A stretch of 64,000 bases of DNA from Algibacter mikhailovii (lineage in GTDB: Bacteria; Bacteroidota; Bacteroidia; Flavobacteriales; Flavobacteriaceae), in contig NZ_BMWZ01000002.1 in the NCBI RefSeq assembly GCF_014651495.1, forward strand, positions 248,001-312,000. The letters are read 5' to 3'. The translations under genes were made by a program, and so were the position numbers. Positions 1 to 7,970 of the stretch are shown piece by piece. Each line of letters opens with the position of its first letter. Within the stretch, counting starts at the first letter, position 1. Under the pieces are notes generated by a model. The model made no database searches and was not told the DNA's origin. It saw only the letters and a program-made list of their open reading frames with translations.

Positions 1-227
1 TAGATAAAATACATAAGCTATATCTTTAACAACTCATTGGTTTTATAAATAGTCTATGTATATCATCAAGCGATACAAGTAAAACACACCGCGTCTATTT
101 ATTAACCAATACCGCAATACAGTTAAAACCATTGTAATACCATAACGCGTAATTCGTCTCCCTAAAGACTTCTTAAAAAGTTTTAGTCTAAAACATGTTA
201 TTAAACTAATTAACTGATATAAGGAGT

Positions 228-1841
228 ATGGTGAAAATCCTTCAAAGAGTAACCCTAACAAGTAATTCAATTAAAATGAAAAGACACGATGAATGCCGTT
301 GTATATGTCCGCCTTCGCCACAACTTGAGGAGAAAATTAAAAGTACAAAACAGAAAATACTCGGGGAAGCTGGATTTGAAGATATTGATGATATCGATAT
401 TTTAGATATGAGTACATTTACTTTAATAATTAACAGACCCAAAAAAACGCGTGCTCATGATCATGTCATGTCTGCCTCAAGAGCCCCAGTAACAGGAACA
501 AAAAGAGCGTTAGTACTCTTGGTAGATTTCTCGGATAAATCGGCAGTGAAAAACCAAGCTCATTTTAACAACCTCTTGTTTTCCCAAAACACTTATTCAA
601 CGGGTAGTATGCGCGATTTTTATAAGGAAGCATCCTATGGAAAATTAGATGTTACTGGTGCCGTAAAAGGACAGAATGGCGTTACTCCAGGATGGTTTAG
701 AGCACCAAGAGCAAAATCTTATTACACGAATAATGATTTTGGCCATGGTTCTTACCCCCGAAATGCACAGAAGCTTGTTGAGGATGTTATTGATTTAGCA
801 GCCCCTCATGTTAATTTTAGTCCTTATGACAATGATGGCGATGGCTTTGTAGAAGCCTTGATTGTTATTTGTGCTGGATCTGGAGGTGAAGCTACTGGAA
901 ACAAATCAGATTTTTGGTCTCACAAATGGGGTATTTCTCCAAAAACTGTTAATGGGGTTAAAATAAACAAATATTTTATGGCTCCTGAAGATGGTAGAGT
1001 GGGCGTAATGGCTCATGAATTAGGACATTTACTTTGTGGCTTACCTGATCTTTATGACACAGATTACAGCTCAAAAGGCACAGGTAAATGGGACCTTATG
1101 GCCGGCGGAAGCTGGAATAATGGAGGGCATACACCAGCACATCCCTCAGCTTGGTGTAAGGTCAAATGCGGTTGGGTTACACCTACAACTGTTTTTAATG
1201 ACACAAAAAATATTACTTTAAAACCATACCATGTTAATCAAGATATCATAAAACTACCCATAGGGAATGCGAATAGTAAAGAATATTTCTTGCTTTCAAA
1301 CCGACAAAAGCATGGGTTTGATAAAAACATCCCTGGAGAAGGTATGATTATAGAACATATTGACGACCATAAAGGAAATAACACCAATGAAAATCATTAT
1401 TTAGTAGATATAGAGCAGGCAGATGGTCAAAGACACCTTAACACCAATACTAATAGCGGAGACGCAAATGACACTTTTCCTTCAGGAAGTAACAACGCTT
1501 TTACACAGACTTCAAACCCAAACAGTAAGACCTATGCAGGATCAGACTCAAAGGTGAAAGTGACCGCTATCGCTAAATCTGGCAGTAATATTACCGCTAC
1601 CGTCTCTAGTGGATCAGGAGGCACTTCATGGGTAACAAAAAAGGTAACACGAACATACGCCTCACCGCATTCCAAAAATGCTTGGGCTAATCTTCAATCT
1701 ATTGGATGGCGAAAAATTGAAGGAACTTCTATAGATGGTGTTACTAATCTTTTTGTTCTCTTAAATGAAGCTCGAGTTAAAAATAAAATGGTTACCGCTA
1801 GCATAGACAATAATTTTATAAAAATTGCTTATTTAAATTAG
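228..1841 (+). CDS. M6 family metalloprotease without signal peptide
   Basis: Zinc endopeptidase of the immune-inhibitor-A (M6) type, judged from sequence. Visible features are the HELGH zinc motif (residues 263-267), followed by GLPDLYD with D274 as the likely third ligand, a DNDGDG calcium-loop-like stretch near 201-206, and the conserved EHID and IEQADG segments near 375-415. The metal motif has one more residue between HELGH and LPD than the classical HExxHxxGLPD spacing. The last about 70 residues form a separate module that recurs as the next gene. There is no signal peptide, lipobox or T9SS sorting domain, which is unusual because M6 enzymes are normally secreted. Start is uncertain: AAGGAG lies only 1 nt before this ATG; GTG at 231 or ATG at 276 are alternatives. 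Family call is firm; substrate and location are unknown. Confidence 0.85.
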   Translation: MVKILQRVTLTSNSIKMKRHDECRCICPPSPQLEEKIKSTKQKILGEAGFEDIDDIDILDMSTFTLIINRPKKTRAHDHVMSASRAPVTGTKRALVLLVDFSDKSAVKNQAHFNNLLFSQNTYSTGSMRDFYKEASYGKLDVTGAVKGQNGVTPGWFRAPRAKSYYTNNDFGHGSYPRNAQKLVEDVIDLAAPHVNFSPYDNDGDGFVEALIVICAGSGGEATGNKSDFWSHKWGISPKTVNGVKINKYFMAPEDGRVGVMAHELGHLLCGLPDLYDTDYSSKGTGKWDLMAGGSWNNGGHTPAHPSAWCKVKCGWVTPTTVFNDTKNITLKPYHVNQDIIKLPIGNANSKEYFLLSNRQKHGFDKNIPGEGMIIEHIDDHKGNNTNENHYLVDIEQADGQRHLNTNTNSGDANDTFPSGSNNAFTQTSNPNSKTYAGSDSKVKVTAIAKSGSNITATVSSGSGGTSWVTKKVTRTYASPHSKNAWANLQSIGWRKIEGTSIDGVTNLFVLLNEARVKNKMVTASIDNNFIKIAYLN

Positions 1842-1903
1842 ACCAGTGTCAATTTCAGTAATAATAAAATCAAAAAATAATTAATCCTTTAAAAATATAT
1901 ATT

Positions 1904-2122
1904 ATGAATTTTTCTAATAAACAAGTTTTAAGAACTTATGCATCACCTCATTCAAAAAATGCCTGGGCAAATATTCAGAGTATTGGATGGAGAAAAGTAG
2001 GTCAATTAACTACTGATGGAGTTACTAATATGTTTGTAATGCTTAATGCTGCCAAGGCAAATAGCAAAACCGTTTCGGGGACTATAGATGCAAATAATCA
2101 AATTAGCCTATTATATCTTTAA
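1904..2122 (+). CDS. 72-residue protein, free copy of the protease C-terminal module
   Basis: I do not recognise a named family. The protein consists of one module that matches the last about 65 residues of the M6 protease 62 bp upstream: shared blocks are RTYASPHSKNAWAN, QSIGWRK, DGVTN and a closing YL, about 39 of 62 aligned positions identical by hand count. Synonymous codons differ throughout, so the duplication is not recent. The predicted character is a small mixed beta fold with conserved Trp and aromatic residues; there is no signal peptide or membrane segment. Same strand and short spacing suggest co-transcription with the protease. It could be a binding or targeting domain, an inhibitor, or a partner that docks on the protease; nothing in the sequence decides this. 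Confidence 0.75.
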   Translation: MNFSNKQVLRTYASPHSKNAWANIQSIGWRKVGQLTTDGVTNMFVMLNAAKANSKTVSGTIDANNQISLLYL

Positions 2123-2261
2123 GCCACAACAGGTTTTATAGGCATACAAATCATAAAGTCTATTCTTGATTATAGTAGACTATGACAAATCATGATTTTA
2201 TCACATAGGTATAACAAGCAACCTATAAAATCACAAACCATTAAATTAAAAAATTAAAAAT

Positions 2262-2639
2262 ATGATGACAATAAATTTTAATATGGGTAATGACAAAGCA
2301 TTTGAATCAACCATGGAGTCGTATGGCAGTTCACCTGCTCCCATATCCATAAACACCTCTTCCCATGAGGAAATTGAACACGGCGCTCCCTCGCCTGAAA
2401 ATTTTGAAGAAGAACTTCAAGATTCTCAAGGGGCTTCTGCGCCTAGGCCTGAGCACTTTGATGACGCTCCAAACTCCAGTGAAAGCTTAATGCCCTCTCC
2501 TGATTTGGAAGAAGAATCTATGGCTATTGAACATTCAGATCATATGATACCTGAACCTTCAGACATGGAAGAAGTTGCTCCGCCAACAACAACAAAAAAA
2601 ACAACAAAGAAGACAACTTCCAGATCTAAGGCTAAATAA
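2262..2639 (+). CDS. Acidic PxP-repeat protein with Lys/Thr-rich tail
   Basis: Unknown function. The 125-residue protein is strongly acidic and disordered-looking up to about residue 105, then ends in a basic tail of alternating KK and TT pairs (residues 109-125). Five PxP motifs occur at residues 25, 43, 61, 78 and 97, a spacing of 17-19, and four are followed by an acidic patch (for example PSPENFEEE and PRPEHFDD), so the body is a degenerate 18-residue repeat. No cysteine, signal peptide or membrane helix is present. ATG at 2262 is followed directly by a second ATG at 2265. It lies in the protease cluster and is followed by a strong terminator, suggesting it closes that transcription unit. 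Base composition and codon use are compatible with a real gene but homologues were not recognised. Confidence 0.6.
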   Translation: MMTINFNMGNDKAFESTMESYGSSPAPISINTSSHEEIEHGAPSPENFEEELQDSQGASAPRPEHFDDAPNSSESLMPSPDLEEESMAIEHSDHMIPEPSDMEEVAPPTTTKKTTKKTTSRSKAK

Positions 2640-2664
2640 AAATAGTTATCTTAACATTAAATTT

Positions 2665-2700
2665 TTAACCTGAACCTTGAGCCAAGGTTCAGGTTAATTT
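2665..2700 (+). terminator. Rho-independent terminator after the PxP-repeat gene
   Basis: Perfect 15-bp inverted repeat (arms 2665-2679 and 2683-2697) with a 3-nt loop, flanked by a T run on each side. It sits 25 bp after the stop of the acidic repeat gene and 8 bp before the next start codon, so it separates the 97-residue gene from the three genes before it. Confidence 0.8.
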
Positions 2701-2707
2701 ACTAAAT

Positions 2708-3001
2708 ATGCTGAATATGCAACTTGCACCAAACAAAACATCCATTGAAGCAACGGTAACCGCATTATCAAACAACCAAGAAGAGATTAGTGTTGTCATA
2801 ATAAAACTACCGCCTGAAAAACCTTTACCTGCCTTTCTACATCAAGGAAAAATGGTTAAGGCAAAAAACCTATCGCCTACCAATAATACAATAGAGTTAC
2901 AAATAGGCGATATTATAAACGCAGAAATAGAGGTTATGGGAGATCCTTTTACACAAACCTATTTACTTCATAATATTTCAAAAGCCAAGGACTCCCTTTG
3001 A
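2708..3001 (+). CDS. 97-residue hypothetical protein
   Basis: I do not recognise this protein. It lacks a signal peptide, membrane segment and cysteine. Alternating hydrophobic residues through most of its length (for example EISVVIIKL and TIELQIGDIINAEIEVMG) suggest a small beta-rich or OB-like fold. It begins 8 bp after a strong hairpin terminator, so it needs either its own promoter or read-through from the M6 protease cluster. ATG at 2708 is the first start; an in-frame ATG at 2717 is an alternative. It ends 41 bp before the convergent gamma-carbonic-anhydrase-like gene, with no clear terminator between them. Confidence 0.6.
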   Translation: MLNMQLAPNKTSIEATVTALSNNQEEISVVIIKLPPEKPLPAFLHQGKMVKAKNLSPTNNTIELQIGDIINAEIEVMGDPFTQTYLLHNISKAKDSL

Positions 3002-3042
3002 AAATTCTTCGCTAAAAACGTATTGAATAACAAATGCCTACA

Positions 3043-3558
3043 TTATTCCTTAAACCAGCTTGAATATTCTATATAATTATCTGCAATTCGATTAATTTCA
3101 CCCGAGATTAATTCTTTACTTATATCCTTTACTTTTTTTGCAGGGACACCGGCATAAATACTCCCAGATTCCACGAGGGTGTTTTGAGTAATTACGGCGC
3201 CAGCGGCAATAATACTATTACTTTCTACAACAGCGCCATCCATTATAATACTTCCCATACCCACTAAAACATTATCATGAATAGTACAACCATGAACTAA
3301 GGCATTATGTCCGATGGATACATTATTACCAATAGTTGTAGCAGATTTTTTATAAGTACCATGAATCACAGCACCGTCTTGTATGTTAACTTTATTTCCC
3401 ATTTTTATAAAATTAACATCTCCTCGAACTACAGCACTAAACCAAATACTACATTGGCTTCCTGTTGAGACATCCCCAACTATAGTGGCGTTCTCTGCTA
3501 TAAAACAATCTTCTCCAATTTGAGGTGATTTCCCTTTTACTGCTAATATTACTGGCAT
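3043..3558 (-). CDS. Gamma carbonic anhydrase family protein
   Basis: Left-handed beta-helix protein of the gamma-class carbonic anhydrase/YrdA/PaaY group. Hexapeptide repeats run through residues 10-140, and the three expected zinc-binding histidines are visible: H66 (in VIHG), H84 and H89 (in GHNALVHG). Length of 171 residues is normal for the family, which forms trimers with metal sites at subunit interfaces. Many members have no proven carbonic anhydrase activity, so the reaction is not certain. No signal peptide, hence cytoplasmic. It follows the response regulator gene with a 14-bp gap and probably shares its transcript. Confidence 0.9.
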   Translation of the reverse strand: MPVILAVKGKSPQIGEDCFIAENATIVGDVSTGSQCSIWFSAVVRGDVNFIKMGNKVNIQDGAVIHGTYKKSATTIGNNVSIGHNALVHGCTIHDNVLVGMGSIIMDGAVVESNSIIAAGAVITQNTLVESGSIYAGVPAKKVKDISKELISGEINRIADNYIEYSSWFKE

Positions 3559-3572
3559 AATTATTTCCTTTT

Positions 3573-4307
3573 TTATTTAAAATATGATAACAAATTTGAT
3601 TTTCTTGAGGCTGAAACTGAAATTTGTTTCCTATTGATTAACGTCACACTTCCCCCCTTGCCTTTTACATATTTCACTACTTTATCAATATTTACAAGAT
3701 AAGATTTATGTACCCTTACAAAACTAGTACCCTTGAGTACATCTTCAAAATATTTTAATGTTTTACTTACTACCTTTCTCTTGTCATTAATTAAATATAT
3801 TTCAGTATAGTTATCATCTGCCTTGCAATATAAAATATCTGAAGTGTCTAATACCTCAAAACCATCCAATTGAGGTATCGTTATTTTACCGGTGATTTTA
3901 TTCGTCTTTGGTATGACTACTTGATTTTCAAGTCTATCCTCCTTTAGTTTTAATTCTGTCACAAAATCCACCGCTTTAATTAGTTCGTCTATAGAAATGG
4001 GTTTCATTAGGTAATATGAAGCATGTGCATTTAAAGCATCGATAGCATAATGGTTATAGGCGGTAACAAAAATGGTTTCAAAATTTACATCGCCTACTTT
4101 TTCTAACAAATCAAAGGCATTACCATAAGGCATTTCAACATCTAAAAACACCAAATCCAAAGTATTATTCCTGATTAAAACTAGCGCATCATCAATATTA
4201 TCAGCTTCTCCTAAAACAGTCACATTAGGACAATACTTGTTGAGATAATTTTTTAAAATTTCTCGACTCGTTTCCTCATCTTCTACTATTATGGCCGTTA
4301 ATTTCAT
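3573..4307 (-). CDS. LytTR-family response regulator
   Basis: Two-domain transcriptional regulator of the LytR/AlgR type. The N-terminal receiver domain (about 1-125) has the acidic pocket near residues 10-12 (EDE) and the phospho-acceptor Asp in LVFLDVEMPY near residue 56, with the switch Thr in FVTAYNH and the Lys in YLMKPIS. The C-terminal LytTR DNA-binding domain (about 140-244) contains FVRVHKSYLVN and ends SRKSNLLSYF. Its start codon lies directly against the stop codon of the histidine kinase gene, so the two form a cognate pair. Target genes are not evident; the downstream carbonic anhydrase gene is in the same unit. Confidence 0.93.
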   Translation of the reverse strand: MKLTAIIVEDEETSREILKNYLNKYCPNVTVLGEADNIDDALVLIRNNTLDLVFLDVEMPYGNAFDLLEKVGDVNFETIFVTAYNHYAIDALNAHASYYLMKPISIDELIKAVDFVTELKLKEDRLENQVVIPKTNKITGKITIPQLDGFEVLDTSDILYCKADDNYTEIYLINDKRKVVSKTLKYFEDVLKGTSFVRVHKSYLVNIDKVVKYVKGKGGSVTLINRKQISVSASRKSNLLSYFK

Positions 4308-6491
4308 TTAATCTTTTTTTAGGGTTACAAGAACTTTCGTTCCTAAATCGTCTTCCTCTTGAAAATCACTAATTACGATATCAACTTTATCTTTATACAT
4401 TTCATTCAAAATGGACACTCGTTTTTTAATATTCCCCATGCCTTTAGAATTCTGTTTCTGCTGGTTTTCTGTTTTTAGTGCCTTTGATTTTTCTCGTCCA
4501 ATACCATTATCTGAAATAGCAATTTGTATTTCATCTTCTGCAATTCGTGTTAAGACTATTTCTAATAATCCTTTTGTTTTTTTATATCTGAGCCCATGCC
4601 AAACAGCATTCTCAATATAAGGTTGTAACAGCATAGGCGGAATAACAAACTCCTTAATTTTTATATTGTCATCAACCTGTATATTATAGTCAAACTTATC
4701 CTGAAATCTAAAATGTTCTAGTTTAGTATATAATTGTAATAACTCCATTTCTTTTTCTAAAGGAATGAAATCTTCTTCACTATTTTCTAAAACGGCACGC
4801 ATTAGCAAGGAAAAATCAGACAAGTATTTATTTGCTGTTCTTTCATCATTTAAAGCAATAAAACTATTTACAGAATTCAAGGCGTTAAAAATAAAATGGG
4901 GATTCATTTGACTTCGCAAACTTTTTAGCGCCAATAAATTATTAGCTAGGCGCTGCTGTTTTATGAATTTATACATTAAAACTCCAACCACTAACAAAAA
5001 TAGAACACCTCCAATAAGTGAATAAATAATTAGCTTTTGACGTTTTGACTGTTCTTGAGTTAACTGATATTTACTCTCAGACAATGCTCTATCAGCTTCC
5101 AAACTAGAAATTCGGTTTTGTTTGCTAACAATATTTTTACTAAACCTCGCTGCTTGCGAAATTTCTTGTTCTTTTAGAGCGTATAATGCATCAACAACCA
5201 GAACATAATCTTGATAAGCTAAAAGCGCTTTATCAAACTGGCCGGCGTCACGATAAACTTCTGATAATTTCCTAGTGGCATCTTTCTGAACTAACAAATC
5301 CTTCTTACTATCTGCCTCCTCAATACTTTTTTGCAAATAAGGAATAGCACTACCATAATCTTCCTGAAAGGCATAAGCACGCCCAATTTTATAATTTTGT
5401 TTTTGTGGTGTTAAACTACTTTCATTGGCAAAAACCGAATCTTGAGCAATATCTTCTAAGTCATTTAGAGCTTCCTTTCTTAACTCAATCTCATTAGAAA
5501 ACTCATTCATTTCGCCTTTAAAATCGGCTACTTTTATTTTTTCTTCAATTGCCCTTTTCTTATTTTGGCTATTAGCAAGTTGCATTGATTTACTAAAATA
5601 GGCATTGGCATTTTCAGGCTCCCCTTTTTCATTATATGATTGGGCTATTTTAGAATTTAAATCCGTAACCTTTATGGTGATCGCATTTTCCTGAGCAACT
5701 TGTAAGCCTTTTTTATAAGCACTTATAGCCTTCATATGTTCCTTTATCGAAAAGTAAACATCGCCCTGCCCTTCATAGAATTCAACCAACTGATGATTTG
5801 ATAGGCTATTTTTGTTTAAACTACTGTAGGTTTTTAAACTTTCTTGAAAATTCTGAATATTCTTGTAAGCTTCGGCAAGTTTAAACTTAACCGGAATACT
5901 ATTCCGGTTTTGAAGACTAATCCTATAATTGGATACAGCTAAATCATATTGCTTCCAATAACTATAAATATCACCTAAAACCTTGTAAGCATTCGCATTG
6001 TCCTCAATAGATTTACTGGTAGAAAGTGCATTGGCAATAAACTGAATACTTGTCTTGGCGTCTTTCTTTAAATAGTATTCTGCAGAATCAATGGCTGAAT
6101 TATAATCTTCATAATCCTGCGGACGGAAGCTTTGCCTAGCTTTTGAAGTTTCAAGATCTTCCTCATCATTAGGCTCTACCATTATTTTAATATCATCATT
6201 GTTTTTAACCGTGTAGAAAACGGTTTCAAAATCAATATGACGTATCGTAAGCTCATCACCTTTTTGGGCTTGTATTCTAAACTCACCTAATGCATTGGTG
6301 GTCGTGTATTCGCCTCCGGTAATTTGAATATTTACATTAGAAATAGGGGCTTTAGTATCACTTTCTATTACAGATCCTTTAATTGTGAGTATTGGTCCTT
6401 GACCTAATAAACCTTCACCATTCTGGGCCCATGACATGAAATTTATACATACTAAGAAAAAAAAACAAAAATATTTATTTGATAGCTGCAT
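4308..6491 (-). CDS. TPR-containing LytS-type sensor histidine kinase with N-terminal carboxypeptidase-regulatory-like domain
   Basis: Membrane sensor kinase partnered with the adjacent LytTR regulator. From this start: a signal peptide (1-22, ending SWAQ), a carboxypeptidase-regulatory-like beta domain (about 34-100), several TPR-like helical repeats (about 125-440), a coiled-coil stretch, one transmembrane helix (about 487-510), then a His_kinase domain with the phospho-acceptor in QMNPHFIFN (H532) and an HATPase domain with N box ENAVWHGL and G boxes DNGIGRE and KGMGN. I chose ATG 6491 because it gives a clean signal peptide; an upstream in-frame ATG at 6548 would add 19 residues ahead of it. 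The regulatory-like domain is more familiar at the N terminus of TonB-dependent receptors. Confidence 0.9.
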   Translation of the reverse strand: MQLSNKYFCFFFLVCINFMSWAQNGEGLLGQGPILTIKGSVIESDTKAPISNVNIQITGGEYTTTNALGEFRIQAQKGDELTIRHIDFETVFYTVKNNDDIKIMVEPNDEEDLETSKARQSFRPQDYEDYNSAIDSAEYYLKKDAKTSIQFIANALSTSKSIEDNANAYKVLGDIYSYWKQYDLAVSNYRISLQNRNSIPVKFKLAEAYKNIQNFQESLKTYSSLNKNSLSNHQLVEFYEGQGDVYFSIKEHMKAISAYKKGLQVAQENAITIKVTDLNSKIAQSYNEKGEPENANAYFSKSMQLANSQNKKRAIEEKIKVADFKGEMNEFSNEIELRKEALNDLEDIAQDSVFANESSLTPQKQNYKIGRAYAFQEDYGSAIPYLQKSIEEADSKKDLLVQKDATRKLSEVYRDAGQFDKALLAYQDYVLVVDALYALKEQEISQAARFSKNIVSKQNRISSLEADRALSESKYQLTQEQSKRQKLIIYSLIGGVLFLLVVGVLMYKFIKQQRLANNLLALKSLRSQMNPHFIFNALNSVNSFIALNDERTANKYLSDFSLLMRAVLENSEEDFIPLEKEMELLQLYTKLEHFRFQDKFDYNIQVDDNIKIKEFVIPPMLLQPYIENAVWHGLRYKKTKGLLEIVLTRIAEDEIQIAISDNGIGREKSKALKTENQQKQNSKGMGNIKKRVSILNEMYKDKVDIVISDFQEEDDLGTKVLVTLKKD

Positions 6492-6797
6492 CTCTTGTTT
6501 TAAGTAGGATAAACTTACGTACTTTACTTGGTATACTAAAATTGTCAATTAACAAAATACCTCGATACACTTGACAAAAATTCCGGTTCACAAATTCATA
6601 AGGCTTCTACACGCATTGAATAACCTGTATTACTCAAAGCACCTTTTCTCATAAGAAAGTTCGACTTGGTTTAAAGCAGAAAACCTAAAAAATAATAACA
6701 TATTGAAGTTCATAACGGATAAGTGAAAGCTAAAAAGGAACATTCAAAGGGAATTATAAACCACGAAGATTCCTTAAACCCCCTTCTTAGTATTTTA
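6492..6797. other. Intergenic region with no recognised element
   Basis: About 300 bp between the PorP/SprF gene and the kinase gene. I see no convincing ORF, tRNA, strong hairpin or consensus TAnnTTTG box. It should hold the 3' end of the PorP transcript unit's upstream neighbour, that is the kinase promoter lies here, but no clear match stands out. Confidence 0.4.
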
Positions 6798-7808
6798 TTA
6801 GTTCACTGCAGGACACTCGCAATCATAACGCTCTTTTCTACAGCTAAAATTATATCCTAGAGTAAGTTGATGAAAGCCACCATTAGTAAAAACTACGGAG
6901 TTTGTTTGATGCGTATAATTATATGCGAACATAAAATTATTATAATTTACACCTATTATAGGAGAGATTTGCTGCAACTTTTGACTATTAATTGTTCCAC
7001 TATTGGTTAAATATTCAGCACCATCTAAACTTTGTCTATAAGACAAGGCGCCCCATAATCTTCCAAAATCCATCTGCTTATAAGCTTTGGCATTAAAATC
7101 AAAAATGGCTTCCTGCGTGCCTTCTTTGTATTGAAATAAAACAGAAGGTTCAAAACTCCATGTACTACCATATTTATTAAACACATAACCCGTAGAAATC
7201 AGATAGCGTCTCAGGTTGCTTGTAATTTCAATATCATTATTAACCCCCGAGTTATTGAGTAAATTCTTAATAGTAGCATGGGCATAAAAATCAAGAAAAT
7301 GATATGAAAACCCTAGGTCTATATTAAAATTAGTTTCACTTTGCACGACACCACTAATAATTGGGTCTGCTACTGGTGCCCCATTCAAAAATGAAGTCTC
7401 ATCCAACTGATACTGTATGAAACCTGCACTTAACCCAAAAGACAACATATTTAAATCAACTTCACTTCGCGAAAACATCAAATGATGGGCATAGGTAGCA
7501 TAGGCCCCTGTTTGGGAGTGATATCCATTTTTATCAGTATAAACAATACCCCCTATTGCAGAAGGTGAATCTCCAATGCGTCCGTTAGCACTTAATGTGA
7601 GTAACTTTGGGGCATCATCTTGGCCAAACCATTGTTGTCTGGCTGTTAACCTTATTTTAGAACAGTTAGCAGCGCCAGCCATAGAAGGGTGAATTAAATA
7701 ATAATTATCGGTAAGATAATCTGTATATATAGGCAACCCTTCTTGAGCTAAACCAACATACCCAATAAGGTACACACACACATAACATAAAATATTTTTC
7801 AATTTCAT
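6798..7808 (-). CDS. PorP/SprF family type IX secretion system membrane protein
   Basis: Outer-membrane beta-barrel protein of the PorP/SprF family. It has a Sec signal peptide (about 1-21, ending GLAQ), the family hallmark near the start of the mature protein (YTDYLTDNYYLIHPSMAGA, residues about 28-46, then RQQW), and alternating strands to the C terminus. Family members interact with T9SS components or are needed for secretion of particular type B cargo encoded next to them. This copy stands alone, without an adhesin gene beside it, unlike the second copy at 43425-44387. It ends in a cysteine-containing tail (CRKERYDCECP), which is unusual for a barrel C terminus. Confidence 0.88.
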   Translation of the reverse strand: MKLKNILCYVCVYLIGYVGLAQEGLPIYTDYLTDNYYLIHPSMAGAANCSKIRLTARQQWFGQDDAPKLLTLSANGRIGDSPSAIGGIVYTDKNGYHSQTGAYATYAHHLMFSRSEVDLNMLSFGLSAGFIQYQLDETSFLNGAPVADPIISGVVQSETNFNIDLGFSYHFLDFYAHATIKNLLNNSGVNNDIEITSNLRRYLISTGYVFNKYGSTWSFEPSVLFQYKEGTQEAIFDFNAKAYKQMDFGRLWGALSYRQSLDGAEYLTNSGTINSQKLQQISPIIGVNYNNFMFAYNYTHQTNSVVFTNGGFHQLTLGYNFSCRKERYDCECPAVN

Positions 7809-7946
7809 AAGATTGGTTAAATTGGCCTTCTGGAGCTATTAACGTTTAATTTATTGAGATATTATCGTTAAATAAAAGGAGCTAAAGCTTTCTCCCCTCA
7901 TTTTCTTAAGTCTACAACAAAAACCAAATATAAAATTATCTTTTAG

Positions 7947-7954
7947 TACTTTTG
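7947..7954 (+). promoter_or_regulatory. Candidate -7 box (TAnnTTTG) for the nfu-type gene
   Basis: TACTTTTG matches the Bacteroidota -7 consensus TAnnTTTG and ends 16 bp before the ATG of the Nfu-type gene. No TTG is present 17-23 bp upstream, so this is only half of the expected signal. Confidence 0.4.
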
Positions 7955-7970
7955 TCAAAAAATAGCTAAA

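Noticed and set aside
43-270. 75-codon minus-strand reading frame at the left edge
   Set aside because: It overlaps the start of the M6 protease gene, has no recognisable features and low-complexity composition. I treat it as a chance frame.
2130-2232. Inverted repeat TTTTATAGG / CCTATAAAA around a 80-bp gap upstream of the PxP-repeat gene
   Set aside because: Only 9 bp, AT-rich and widely spaced; expected by chance in this base composition, no other sign of an operator or mobile-element end.
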